Below, in pieces: positions 32,408 to 40,871 of a stretch of DNA of 64,000 nucleotides. Positions within the stretch are counted from its first letter, which is position 1, and each line of letters opens with the position of its first letter. The position numbers and the translations under genes are program-made. A model generated the notes under the pieces. That model saw only the letters and a list, made by a program, of their open reading frames with translations, searched no databases and was not told the DNA's origin. The DNA is from Thiovibrio frasassiensis (GTDB lineage Bacteria > Desulfobacterota > Desulfobulbia > Desulfobulbales > Desulfurivibrionaceae), in the NCBI RefSeq assembly GCF_029607905.1, contig NZ_JAPHEH010000001.1, forward strand, positions 2,323,530 through 2,387,529, in the 5' to 3' direction.

Positions 32408-33610
32408 CTATGCGCTCTCTTGTGATGGAGGAGGGAGTTCTCCCATACGCTCTAAGGCGCTGAGTGCGGTTTGCGCCAGAAACCGGGCGCCTATGGGCAG
32501 TACTTCTTCGTCAAAGTCGAAACGCGGGCTATGCGCTGGTCCATCGTGCAACTCAGTATGTTTCGCGCCAAAACGCACCAGGCAACCGGGAACCTTTTGC
32601 AGGAAAAAGGAAAAATCCTCGCCGCCCAGGCTGGGCAGGGGTTGCCCTTTCAATTTGGCTTGGCCTACGATTCCGGCAGCCACCTCTGCGGCGATGCGGG
32701 TTGCGGCAGGGTCGTTGACCACCGGCGGATATCCCTCCACAAAACGAAAAGAGGTTGTAACCCTGTGCAACTGCTCCAGGGCCAGGGTCATCCGTTGCAG
32801 ACTGGCGATGCAGAGAGCGCGGGTCTCCGAGCTGGTGGTGCGAATGGTCCCGGTAAGGGTCACCTGTGAGGCGATGACATTGGCGGCGCTGCCGCCATGG
32901 ATGGTGCCGATGGTGATTACGGCGGGGAAACAGGGATGCACCTCACGGGCGACAATCCCCTGGATGCTGGTGATGAGTTGACCTGCCGCCAAGATGGAGT
33001 CCGCGGTTTCGTGGGGCTTGGCCGCATGCCCCCCTGGGCCGTATATTTCGATGGTGAATTCATCGGTAAAGGCGGAGATCAAGCCGGGCTGCACGACAAT
33101 CTCGCCCAGTTCGTAATTGCGGTCGATATGGCCGGCAAAGATGGCTTCGACCCCGTCCAAAGCCCCATCGGCAATCATGCCCTGCGCCCCGCCGTCGCCT
33201 TCCTCGGCGGGCTGGAAGATGAGGGCTACCCGGCCTGGAAGTTCGATCCCCTTGAGCAGTGCGGCTGCGCCGAGAAGCATGGCCACATGGCCGTCGTGGC
33301 CGCAGGCATGCATCACCCCGGGAGTTTCCGAGGCAAAGGGCAGGCCGGTCTCCTCGGTAATGGGCAGGGCGTCCATGTCCGCCCGCAGGGCAACGCAGGG
33401 GGTGCCCGGTTCCATATGACCCAGGTTGGCGACAATGCCTGTCCGCCCCACCTGCTCCCGGCACTGAATCCCCAGGTTTCCCAGTTGCTCGGCGATAAGA
33501 CGTCCCGTGGCAAATTCAGCAAAGGCAAGTTCCGGATGCCGGTGGAGCTGGCGGCGAATCTCTTGCATCCTGGCGATCTGCTGATTGCTGGGGGGTGGCA
33601 GGATTTTCAT
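32408..33610 (-). CDS. M20-family amidohydrolase/peptidase
   Basis: 400 aa. The M20D amidohydrolase signatures are all present: RRQLHRHPELAFAEF, ALRADMDALPI, MHACGHDGHVAMLLGAA, FQPAEEGDGGAQGMI, the dimerisation-domain GPGGHAAKPHETAD and LGGEDFSFFLQKVPG. Metal ligands (Cys-Gly-His, Glu-Glu) are kept. Relatives hydrolyse N-acyl amino acids, hippurate or auxin conjugates; the true substrate is open. Divergent from the TPR-methyltransferase gene across an AT-rich 139-bp gap. Confidence 0.93.
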   Translation of the reverse strand: MKILPPPSNQQIARMQEIRRQLHRHPELAFAEFATGRLIAEQLGNLGIQCREQVGRTGIVANLGHMEPGTPCVALRADMDALPITEETGLPFASETPGVMHACGHDGHVAMLLGAAALLKGIELPGRVALIFQPAEEGDGGAQGMIADGALDGVEAIFAGHIDRNYELGEIVVQPGLISAFTDEFTIEIYGPGGHAAKPHETADSILAAGQLITSIQGIVAREVHPCFPAVITIGTIHGGSAANVIASQVTLTGTIRTTSSETRALCIASLQRMTLALEQLHRVTTSFRFVEGYPPVVNDPAATRIAAEVAAGIVGQAKLKGQPLPSLGGEDFSFFLQKVPGCLVRFGAKHTELHDGPAHSPRFDFDEEVLPIGARFLAQTALSALERMGELPPPSQESA

Positions 33611-33749
33611 AGGCGGAGTGTCCCATCGCTTGTTTTTTTTTAGACAATTTTACTTGCGACTTTGCGTTATTGGGTTATTTTTTCTCTTCGTCACACAATC
33701 ATCATAATTCGAACTTGATAGCACTACATCATTAAAATTCATCTTTCTG

Positions 33750-35207
33750 ATGCCGATGACCACAGACTCACGCCCTGTGCAGACAAACGAGCAGGCCGGC
33801 GAAAATAGCCGGCCATGCCCCAGCACCGCGGACGATTTTTTTCACCGAGGCCTTGACCTGCACCGGCAGGAAGCGGCAGACTCGGCGATTTCCCTCTATC
33901 GTCAGGCCATTTCCCTATGCCCTGAGCATGTCGATGCCTGTTTTTATCTGGCCATTCTCCATCGGGCCACGGGGGCGCCGGAAGAGGCTGTCCACTGGTT
34001 TGGTCGCGCCCATTCCTTGGTGCCAATGGAACCGGTAATCGCCTATGAGCTTGGCATAACCCATTACTCCCTGGGACAGCACCAGATGGCCATCGAGCAG
34101 TTCCAAAAGGTTCTCGCCCTGGATGAGATGCACTGGCAGGCGGCCTATAATCTCGGCACCGCCCACCTGGCGCAGGGCCGAATGAGTGAGGCCATCAATG
34201 CCTATCATCGGGCGGCGCAACTCAATCCCCAGGATGCCGATATCCATTTTAATCTTGGCTTGGCCTGCAAAAAGGCAGGGCGGCTGGAAGAGGCCGTGCA
34301 ATCCTATCTCTGCGCCATGGAGATTGCCCCGGATGATGCGGAGGTGCATTATAACCTAGCCCTGGTTTATAAAGCGCTCGGGTGCAAAGATGACGCCATT
34401 GCCTCACTGGAGATCGCCGTTGCCCTGCGCCCTGAATATGGCGCGGCCCACGGCAACCTCGGGGTTCTTTATCTTGACCAGGACAGGGTGGATGCCGCCA
34501 TTGGTTGTTATAGCCGGCTTATCGAGCTGGATCATAATGCGGTCTCGGCCCGTCATATCCTTGCCGCCCTCACCGGAGTAACAACCCCGGTCGCTCCTTC
34601 AGCCTATATTGCCGAACTCTTTGACAGCTTTTCCAGCCATTTTGAAGAGCGGCTGCTGGTTGACTTGGAATACCGGACCCCATGGGAACTCAAAAGCCTG
34701 TTGCTTGCTGACTCTGGGGGGGTAACCCATTGTAAGCGTCTCCTGGATCTTGGCTGCGGCACAGGGTTGGTCGGGCAGATTTTTCAGGATATCAGTGCGT
34801 ACCGGGTCGGGGTGGATCTTTCCCCGAAGATGGTCGCCTCTGCTGCAGCCAAGAAGGTGTACGATGAACTGGTGGTAGAGGAGATCGTCACCTTTCTGGA
34901 ACAGAACCACGATCCCTTCGACCTGATTGTCGCGGCGGATGTCCTGATTTATGTGGGCGAGCTGGACAGGATTTTTGCCACCCTGGCACAAGCTCTTGCC
35001 AGAAACGGAAGATTCCTCTTCTCCACCGAGCAGCTGGCGGGGCAGGGCTATCAGTTGTGCCAATCCGGACGCTATGCGCACGCCTTTTCCTACATCGAAA
35101 CGCTGGCCGCCCGTCATGGTTTTCGCATACTCAGCACCCAGTCCGCGAACATCCGTAAGGAAAAGGGCACTTGGATCACGGGGGAGCTTTTTCTCCTAGG
35201 TTTCTGA
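33750..35207 (+). CDS. TPR-repeat protein with C-terminal SAM methyltransferase domain
   Basis: 485 aa. Residues ~28-275 contain about seven tetratricopeptide repeats (for example AAYNLGTAHLAQGRMSEAIN, IHFNLGLACKKAGRLEEAV). The C-terminal ~180 residues form a class I methyltransferase with KRLLDLGCGTGLVGQIF, RVGVDLSPKMV and FDLIVAADVLIYVG. Similar TPR-methyltransferases exist in proteobacteria with unknown targets; the TPR part presumably selects a protein partner. There is no clear Shine-Dalgarno, and the ATG at 33756 is an alternative start. Confidence 0.9.
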   Translation: MPMTTDSRPVQTNEQAGENSRPCPSTADDFFHRGLDLHRQEAADSAISLYRQAISLCPEHVDACFYLAILHRATGAPEEAVHWFGRAHSLVPMEPVIAYELGITHYSLGQHQMAIEQFQKVLALDEMHWQAAYNLGTAHLAQGRMSEAINAYHRAAQLNPQDADIHFNLGLACKKAGRLEEAVQSYLCAMEIAPDDAEVHYNLALVYKALGCKDDAIASLEIAVALRPEYGAAHGNLGVLYLDQDRVDAAIGCYSRLIELDHNAVSARHILAALTGVTTPVAPSAYIAELFDSFSSHFEERLLVDLEYRTPWELKSLLLADSGGVTHCKRLLDLGCGTGLVGQIFQDISAYRVGVDLSPKMVASAAAKKVYDELVVEEIVTFLEQNHDPFDLIVAADVLIYVGELDRIFATLAQALARNGRFLFSTEQLAGQGYQLCQSGRYAHAFSYIETLAARHGFRILSTQSANIRKEKGTWITGELFLLGF

Positions 35208-35312
35208 GTTTCCTTGTCATTTTCTCCCCGCTTTCTCCCTGATTCCCTGCTTGTCCGCACTACCGGGGCTTCTCTGCCCTGCGCTCATTTCGGACGGCTA
35301 TCAATAAATCCC

Positions 35313-35343
35313 TTGAGTTTCAGTCCCCCCTTGGCTGTATAAT
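35313..35343 (+). promoter_or_regulatory. Candidate promoter of the DksA-like gene
   Basis: TTGAGT (35313-35318) and a perfect TATAAT (35338-35343), spacer 19 bp. The start codon is 50 bases downstream with AGAAGGAGG as ribosome-binding site. Confidence 0.5.
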
Positions 35344-35392
35344 TAAAAAAATGACTCTGTCTGCAGGTTGATTTTAGAGAAGGAGGGCTGCC

Positions 35393-35761
35393 ATGTCTGT
35401 TCAGGAAATGGATCTGCTGAAAGAAAAACTCATCGCCATGCGCCGGGAAATCTTTCAACGCTTACAGCATCTCGATAATGGCTGGCAAAGCCTTGCCGAG
35501 AAGGATATCGAGTTTGAGGAGGAGGCGCAAAAGGCTGAGCTCTCCGAGTTGTATGGACAGCTTGATGCGCGGGAAAAGGAGGAGATTGAGGCAATCGATC
35601 ATGCTCTTGATAAGATGGATACCCTGCAGTATGGAAAATGCGAAGGGTGTGCCAAGGAGATTCCCCTGTCGCGGCTGCAGGCTTTGCCTGCCACTCCCCT
35701 GTGTCTTGCCTGCAGTGCCAGGGCTGAGGAGAAAAAAAGGGTCCCGCCCGCACTTCCATGA
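35393..35761 (+). CDS. DksA/TraR-type zinc-finger protein
   Basis: 122 aa. A coiled-coil N-terminal half (residues ~5-75) carries acidic residues, and the C-terminal four-Cys zinc finger reads CEGCAKEIPLSRLQALPATPLCLAC, broken here by normal spacing: C-x2-C-x17-C-x2-C. DksA-like proteins bind the RNA polymerase secondary channel and, with ppGpp, shift transcription under stress. The size matches short DksA-like/YocK-type proteins. AGAAGGAGG precedes the ATG. First of a run of translation or stress genes on this strand. Confidence 0.9.
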   Translation: MSVQEMDLLKEKLIAMRREIFQRLQHLDNGWQSLAEKDIEFEEEAQKAELSELYGQLDAREKEEIEAIDHALDKMDTLQYGKCEGCAKEIPLSRLQALPATPLCLACSARAEEKKRVPPALP

Positions 35762-35846
35762 CTGGAACAATAACTAATTCCCAAAATTCTTTTGTCTGGA
35801 TCGATGATCTTTCTCTGTGGATATCAGATTGTTGAGGAGGGAAAAC

Positions 35847-36332
35847 ATGGAAAAGAGTCAATATGGAAGAAGGGATCGTCTGATTCAGGAAAAAAGGCAC
35901 GATGCTTATCGAGCCTGGGAAAAGTGGCCGGAACCAACGGTCTGCAAAGAGTGCAGGGCTTTATTTCACGGCGGCAGATGGTCCTGGGATACCGCTCCCC
36001 CCGAGGCGAAAGAAAAGATCTGTCCTGCCTGTCAGCGTATTGCCGATGATTTTCCCGCCGGCATCCTTATGATCAAGGGAAGTTTTTCTCGACACCATTG
36101 GCCGGAGATCCATAACCTGATCCGCAATACGGAAAAACAGGAACAGGGAGAACATCCCATGGAACGGCTCATGGGTATTGTCGATACTCCCGAGCATAAG
36201 GAGTTGACCACCACCGGCATCCATTTGGCGCGCCGGATCGGGGAGGTCTTGAAACATTCCTATCAGGGCGAGCTGGAACTTGCCTACGGTGATGGTGAAC
36301 AGAGCATCCGGGTGACCTGGTTGCGCGATTGA
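35847..36332 (+). CDS. BCAM0308-like zinc-binding protein
   Basis: 161 aa from the ATG at 35847, which has GAGGAGGG 6 bases upstream; the frame is open from 35817. An N-terminal C-x2-C (VCKECRALFHGGRWSW) pairs with a second CPACQR to form a zinc ribbon. The later part reads FPAGILMIKGSFSRHHWPEI and HPMERLMGI, matching what I know as the BCAM0308 family. Its function is unknown; it is often next to stress or translation genes. The ligand-pair spacing suggests RNA or protein binding (inference). Confidence 0.75.
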   Translation: MEKSQYGRRDRLIQEKRHDAYRAWEKWPEPTVCKECRALFHGGRWSWDTAPPEAKEKICPACQRIADDFPAGILMIKGSFSRHHWPEIHNLIRNTEKQEQGEHPMERLMGIVDTPEHKELTTTGIHLARRIGEVLKHSYQGELELAYGDGEQSIRVTWLRD

Positions 36333-36418
36333 CCGGTGGTGTTGCCATTGGTGAACAGTGTTTACTTTCGGCGGAATAGATTTATAAATGAAAACATTTT
36401 TCAGCGGGGAGAGAAACT

Positions 36419-36970
36419 ATGCAAGTACCCTTACAGATTACCTTCCGGAACATGACCACCTCCGAGGCTCTGGAGTCTTATATCCGGGAGAGAGCGGAGA
36501 AGCTGGACCATATCTGTGACACCATTGTCAGCTGCCGGGTCGTGGTTGAGGCACCGCCCAAGCATCAGCGCAAGGGAGGGCTTTTTCATGCCTCCATCGA
36601 TATCAGCCTGCCCCATGAAACCATTGTGATCAATCGGGAGCCTGATCTGCACAAATCTTATCATGATGCGCATGTGGTGGTGCGGGACGTTTTTGACACC
36701 GCCCAACGGAAATTGCGGGATTTTGTCAGCCGGCAAAAAGGCGAGGTGAAGGCCCATGAGGAGATGCCCCAAGGCACAATCAGCGAACTCTATCCCTATG
36801 AGGATTACGGCCGAATTCTCACCGGGGCGGGTGACGATATCTACTTCCACCGTAACAGTCTCATCAATGCGGACTTTGGGGATCTTGTGCTCGGGGCGGA
36901 GGTGCGGTTTGTCGAAGAGCAGGGGAACGATGGCCCCCAGGCAAGCAGTGTGCGTGTGGTTAAGCCTTAG
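36419..36970 (+). CDS. Ribosome hibernation factor (HPF/RaiA) with cold-shock-like C-terminus
   Basis: 183 aa. Residues 1-110 are an HPF/RaiA domain (LQITFRNMTTSEALESYIRE, then RVVVEAP, DISLPHETIVINRE, and DVFDTAQRKLRDFV). Residues ~118-183 look like a cold-shock OB fold (QGTISELYPYEDYGRIL, DIYFHRNSLI, LGAEVRFVEEQG). HPF dimerises or silences 70S ribosomes; a cold-shock tail would bind RNA, in place of the usual long-HPF dimerisation domain. The start follows GGGGAGAG. Its neighbours are ArfB and a DksA-like protein, which fits a ribosome-stress cluster. Confidence 0.88.
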   Translation: MQVPLQITFRNMTTSEALESYIRERAEKLDHICDTIVSCRVVVEAPPKHQRKGGLFHASIDISLPHETIVINREPDLHKSYHDAHVVVRDVFDTAQRKLRDFVSRQKGEVKAHEEMPQGTISELYPYEDYGRILTGAGDDIYFHRNSLINADFGDLVLGAEVRFVEEQGNDGPQASSVRVVKP

Positions 36971-37023
36971 CCCGGCAAAGGGTGTGAAACGAGAAAAAAG
37001 CAGCATGATGGTGCGGAGAAGAG

Positions 37024-37437
37024 ATGGTGCAGGTCTCAGATACGGTTGATATCCCGGAAAATGAAATAGAGCTTACCGCCATTCGGGCCCAGGGTGCCGG
37101 TGGCCAGAATGTCAACAAGGTCTCTTCCGCCGTGCACCTGCGTTTTGATATCCGCGCCTCGTCGCTGCCTGATTTCTACAAGGAGCGGCTGCTGGCCTTA
37201 AGCGATCAGCGCCTCACCAAGGACGGCGAGATCATCATCAAGGCGCAGCAGTTTCGCAGTCTGGAAAAGAACCGGGCCGATGCCCTGGAACGGCTGGGAG
37301 AACTGATCAGAGGCGCGGTCAAGCAGGAGCGGAAACGCAGGCCCACCAAACCCTCCCGCGGCGCCAAGGAAAGGCGTTTGGAAGGCAAGGAGAAGCGGGG
37401 CAAGGTGAAAGCCATGCGCGGCAAGGTCTCGGAGTAA
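37024..37437 (+). CDS. arfB: Alternative ribosome-rescue factor ArfB (YaeJ)
   Basis: 137 aa, normal for ArfB. The catalytic GGQ is in IRAQGAGGQNVNKVSSAVHL, and the Arg/Lys-rich C-terminal tail (QERKRRPTKPSRGAKERR and on) is the part that enters the empty mRNA channel of stalled ribosomes. It releases peptides from non-stop complexes. GGAGAAG precedes the ATG. Convergent with the molybdopterin-binding gene, with only 3 bases between stops. Confidence 0.94.
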   Translation: MVQVSDTVDIPENEIELTAIRAQGAGGQNVNKVSSAVHLRFDIRASSLPDFYKERLLALSDQRLTKDGEIIIKAQQFRSLEKNRADALERLGELIRGAVKQERKRRPTKPSRGAKERRLEGKEKRGKVKAMRGKVSE

Positions 37438-37440
37438 CGG

Positions 37441-38466
37441 TCACTTGCCGAAGCCGCAGATCGGATAGGCGCAGGTTTTGCATTGTCTGCACAGGCCGCC
37501 ATGTCCCAGCATTGCCATGTCATGGCGGCTGATTTTCTCCCCGCACAACACTCTGGGCAGAACCAGATCAAAAACGGTAATCTTGTGGAACATGCCGCAA
37601 GCAGGTAAGCCCAGGACCGGCACCTCGCCGATATAGCCAACGAGAAACATGGCCCCAGGCAGCACCGGGGTGCCGTAAACGATATCCTTGGCACCGGCCC
37701 TGGCAATGCCTTGCCGGGTCACGTCATCCGGATCCACGGACATGCCGCCGCTGGTGATGATGATATCCGCCCCCGCCTCTAAACAGGATTTTATCTCCGC
37801 GGCAATGGTCTCGATATTGTCCGGGGCGAAGCGGACCGCAACCACTTCCGAACCGAGCTTTTCCAGTTTCTTGCGCAGGACCGGTTCGAAGGCATCCTTG
37901 ATCCTCCCGTGAAAGACCTCGTTGCCAGTGATGATCAGCCCGGCCTTGGCCTTTTTTAGGGTGGCGACCGTGATGATTCCTCCGTCCTTTTCCCCTAACT
38001 CCACGGCGGTGTTGACGATCTCCCGTTTGGAAACCAAGGGGATGAGCCTGGTTCCGGCGAGTTGGTCGCCTTTTTTAACCGGGGTGTTGTTGTGCAGGGT
38101 GGCACACATGACCTCTCCCAGCAGGTTGAAGCGGTAGAGGGAATCGACATCGACCTTGAGCAACCCGTCATGGGCTGCCACGAGGTTGAGCTTGCCTTCC
38201 ACCGGCTCGCCGGATACCAGGGTTCCCGGTCCGGCAAGGGCTCCGGCCATCAGTTCGGCCGCCTCGTTTTCATGGATATCGTCGGGCCCGAGCTCCAGCA
38301 CATAGATGTTGTCCTTGCCGAGCCGTTTCAGACGTTCGATATCCTCAGGCTGAATGATGTGACCCTTCTTGAAGGCACGGCCTTTGAACTCCTCGGTGCG
38401 GATCTCTGTGATGTCGTGGGGCAGGACCATGCCGACGGCCTGCTCAACCGGGATTGTTTTTGTCAT
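37441..38466 (-). CDS. Molybdopterin-binding (MoeA/MogA-like) protein with C-terminal Cys cluster
   Basis: 341 aa. A MoaB/MogA-type MoCF-binding domain spans ~170-310, with GLIITGNEVFHGRI, DIIITSGGMSVDPDDVTRQG and VLGLPACGMFHKITVFDLVLP. The N-terminal part resembles the MoeA substrate-handling region (KGHIIQPEDIERLKRLGKDN). The protein ends in a Cys-rich tail CRQCKTCAYPICGFG, fit for a metal or Fe-S. It probably acts in molybdenum cofactor maturation for one enzyme. TGGAGT precedes the ATG. It follows the FmdE gene by 28 bp and is probably in one operon with it. Confidence 0.85.
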   Translation of the reverse strand: MTKTIPVEQAVGMVLPHDITEIRTEEFKGRAFKKGHIIQPEDIERLKRLGKDNIYVLELGPDDIHENEAAELMAGALAGPGTLVSGEPVEGKLNLVAAHDGLLKVDVDSLYRFNLLGEVMCATLHNNTPVKKGDQLAGTRLIPLVSKREIVNTAVELGEKDGGIITVATLKKAKAGLIITGNEVFHGRIKDAFEPVLRKKLEKLGSEVVAVRFAPDNIETIAAEIKSCLEAGADIIITSGGMSVDPDDVTRQGIARAGAKDIVYGTPVLPGAMFLVGYIGEVPVLGLPACGMFHKITVFDLVLPRVLCGEKISRHDMAMLGHGGLCRQCKTCAYPICGFGK

Positions 38467-38494
38467 CTGCGATACTCCAAGAACCCAAACGGGT

Positions 38495-39073
38495 TTACAT
38501 TATTTCGTAATAACGGCCAAAGGCGCAGGGTTTGCACAACGCTTTGCCGTCCTTGATGACCTCCCGACAATCCTGCACCCAATCGCCGCATTGTTCGCAT
38601 TGCACCCGCCGCATAGGACGGCCGGGCATATCCTCTTCGGGCACGGTGATCGCAACCGACTGCACCTTGAAAAGCTCCTCTTCGGGCATGATCCGGTAGG
38701 CCTCAAGCTGCTGCTTGTATTTGTCGCCGATTTCCGGGCAGTATTTTTTCGAGGTCTCTCTCGATTCCTCCAGCGCGGTGATCCGCACTGCCTTGCCAGA
38801 CTTAAGGTTGACAAAGGTTGCGGCCATGATTCCGTAATCGAGCCATTTGAGGGAGCGTTTGCCCAGAGAGCAGCCGGTGACGGTCTGGATGGCGTCGGTG
38901 GCGCAGCGGTCGATCTCCACCAGCACATAAAACTCCTTACGCTGGGCCTTGGGATCTTCGATGCCGATCTCCCGCAGGCCGATCATGGACATGCGTACCC
39001 CGATGACCTGGCCCGCGCAGATGTGGCCGTGGATCTTGGTTGATCGTTCAAGTAATGTCTCAAAGTTTTCCAT
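38495..39073 (-). CDS. FmdE family protein (formylmethanofuran dehydrogenase subunit E-like)
   Basis: 192 aa. The FmdE core starts HGHICAGQVIGVRM, then EIDRCATDAIQTVTGCSLGKRSL and YGIMAATFVNL. A C-terminal zinc-ribbon C-x2-C pair (CEQCGDW ... CKPCAFGRYY) follows. In methanogens FmdE belongs to the Mo/W formylmethanofuran dehydrogenase; bacterial FmdE proteins are of unclear role, often beside Mo-cofactor genes as here. GGAGAT precedes the ATG. The B12 riboswitch starts 185 bp away on the opposite strand. Confidence 0.9.
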   Translation of the reverse strand: MENFETLLERSTKIHGHICAGQVIGVRMSMIGLREIGIEDPKAQRKEFYVLVEIDRCATDAIQTVTGCSLGKRSLKWLDYGIMAATFVNLKSGKAVRITALEESRETSKKYCPEIGDKYKQQLEAYRIMPEEELFKVQSVAITVPEEDMPGRPMRRVQCEQCGDWVQDCREVIKDGKALCKPCAFGRYYEIM

Positions 39074-39257
39074 ACGGTATCTCCGCCATGTGCAGGGTGG
39101 ACTTTTTAGGGTGCTTGATAAGCACAGAGGTTCACTTTAGGTGATCGTGTCGAATTTTGCCAGTGAAACCCGCCAGGGAGTGCGTTGTCAAGTGACATCG
39201 CGGGCAAGAAAGAAGAATGATGCAAAGTTTCGTTGAATATGCTAAATAATCCTTTCC

Positions 39258-39406
39258 AAGGTGCTCCATGGGAGCTTAAACGGGAACCCCGTGTAAATCG
39301 GGGACGGGCCCGCCGCTGTAACCGGGGACGCGTTTCGCAATCACGCCACTGTTTTTAGAATGGGAAGGCGCGAAACAAGGATGAACCGGAAGTCAGAAGA
39401 CCTGCC
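39258..39406 (+). ncRNA. Cobalamin riboswitch 1
   Basis: All main elements are in order: an AAGGTGC start, GGGAA, the CCGCCGCTGTAA-type conserved core following a C-rich arm, and a terminal B12 box AAGTCAGAAGACCTGCC. It lies upstream of the Gate-domain membrane protein. The terminator hairpin at 39480-39516 is its expression platform. Confidence 0.92.
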
Positions 39407-39479
39407 TTGACAAATAATACTGCATGATCGCCGTGGACAAGTGGTCGTGTTATGATCTGCCGTGGATGAAACAGGGCCT

Positions 39480-39516
39480 CCCCGGATCGAGAAAATCGGT
39501 CCGGGGATTTTTTTTT
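39480..39516 (+). terminator. Rho-independent terminator of riboswitch 1, with embedded Shine-Dalgarno
   Basis: CCCCGGATCGA (39480-39490), loop GAAAA, TCGGTCCGGGG (39496-39506), then A and nine T (39508-39516). The T run is directly followed by the ATG at 39517. The GGGGA of the 3' arm is the only Shine-Dalgarno candidate, so the hairpin would both end transcription and hide the ribosome-binding site. Confidence 0.85.
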
Positions 39517-40491
39517 ATGGTGCTGGATCTTCATTTTATCACCTCGCTTTGGGCCCATCTCATCTGGCCGCTGACGAAGATCCTCTTTTGGATGTCCGTG
39601 GGTTTGATCGCCGCGAATTTCATCGAGGCCCTCAACTGGACGCACCGCTTGGCCTCCCTGACCCGACCCCTGGTGCGTTTGGGCAGACTTTCCCCCGTCT
39701 CCGGGGCCAGCTTTTCCATGGCTTTTTTCTCCGGGGTAACGGCAAATACCATGTTGGCCGAGGCCTTTGATAAGGGCCAGCTGAGCAAAAAAGAGCTGGT
39801 ACTTGCCAACCTTTTTAACGGTCTGCCCCGTTTTTTTCTCCATCTCCCTACGGTTTTTTTCCTGACCGCACCGCTGATAAAAATGGCTGCCCTGCTGTAC
39901 CTGGCCCTGACTTTTGCCGCGGCAATGCTGCAAACCGTTGTGGTGGTTATCGGTGGCAGGATCTTGCTCCCCCCCCTGCAGGGAGAGCTGGGAGAGGTAG
40001 CCCCCCTGGTCCGCGAGAAAATCGACTGGCACCAGGCCCTGAAAAAAAGCGTGCAGCGATTTCGTAAGCGGATCAAGGGGCTCATCTATTTTACCGTGCC
40101 CGTGTACATCCTCTTCTTCTACCTGGGTAAACACGGGGTGTTTGACTGGCTGGAGCAAGTATTTGCCACCAAGGTCTGGTTTCTTGCTTGGCTCCAGCCG
40201 CAAAGCCTTGGCATTGTCATGGCCCATGTCACCGTGGAGTTTTCCGCTGGTCTGGCGGCGGCCGGAGCCCTGCTGGCAGCGAAAAGCCTCAGCTATAAAG
40301 AGGTGGTTCTTGCTCTCCTGGTCGGCAATATCCTCTCCACCCCGATTCGGGCGGTGCGGCACCAATTCCCTTACTATGTCGGCATCTTTTCCCCGAAGCT
40401 TGCCCTTGAGCTTGTAGGGGTGAGTCAGGTCTTGCGGTTGGCCTCGGTGATCGCTGTTGGCCTGGGATATTATTTTCTGCCGCTTGGCTGA
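39517..40491 (+). CDS. Nucleoside-recognition (Gate) domain membrane protein under B12 control
   Basis: 324 aa. The frame is open from 39424, but translation from there would read through the terminator; the ATG at 39517 is the first after it. It has about eight hydrophobic segments. The Gate-domain motifs are SGASFSMAFFSGVTANTMLA and a second half with AHVTVEFSAGLAAAGALLAAK. Gate domains occur in nucleoside transporters, FeoB and spore proteins; the substrate is unknown here. Control by a cobalamin riboswitch makes it a candidate for cobalt or corrinoid transport (inference). A second riboswitch follows, so it is a separate unit from cbiK. Confidence 0.85.
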   Translation: MVLDLHFITSLWAHLIWPLTKILFWMSVGLIAANFIEALNWTHRLASLTRPLVRLGRLSPVSGASFSMAFFSGVTANTMLAEAFDKGQLSKKELVLANLFNGLPRFFLHLPTVFFLTAPLIKMAALLYLALTFAAAMLQTVVVVIGGRILLPPLQGELGEVAPLVREKIDWHQALKKSVQRFRKRIKGLIYFTVPVYILFFYLGKHGVFDWLEQVFATKVWFLAWLQPQSLGIVMAHVTVEFSAGLAAAGALLAAKSLSYKEVVLALLVGNILSTPIRAVRHQFPYYVGIFSPKLALELVGVSQVLRLASVIAVGLGYYFLPLG

Positions 40492-40576
40492 GGGTGGAAC
40501 GAGGAATTACTCTGGAGTTGGAGGGAAATTGCCGGTTTTTAAGTTTTCAACTTAGTTGTACACGTGTTGTGTCAAT

Positions 40577-40745
40577 AAGGCGCCCATTGGGCTTAAAAGG
40601 GAATCCCGTGCAAATCGGGAACGGTCCCGCCACTGTAATTTCCTCCTGCTTCCACCGGGAAGCGGGAAAGTCGGTTCTCAGGCCACTGTCCTCTGTCATG
40701 GGGCGGGAAGGCGAACCGGTTTTGGGAAAAGTCAGGAAACCTGCC
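40577..40745 (+). ncRNA. Cobalamin riboswitch 2
   Basis: An AAGGCGCCCATTGGGCTT start, GGGAATCCCGTGCAAATC, the conserved CCCGCCACTGTAA core and the B12 box AAGTCAGGAAACCTGCC. It lies 127 bp before cbiK. No terminator as clear as that of riboswitch 1 was found downstream; a short GGAAAGGTTTCC hairpin and a T7 run before the ATG may form the platform, possibly at the translational level. Confidence 0.93.
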
Positions 40746-40871
40746 TCGTTGATTGTTTTGCTGCCGCCTTCGAGGAAAGGTTTCCGGCCTTGCGCGAAAA
40801 TTACCACAGCAGGGGGATGCCGTCTTTTTTTGAAGGAAATGTATTAACCTTTTGAAAGATGGAGAAAAAAG

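Noticed and set aside
33715-33738. TTGATA and TAAAAT as promoter of the TPR-methyltransferase gene
   Set aside because: The spacer is only 12 bp; the gap is AT-rich, so such hexamers are expected by chance.
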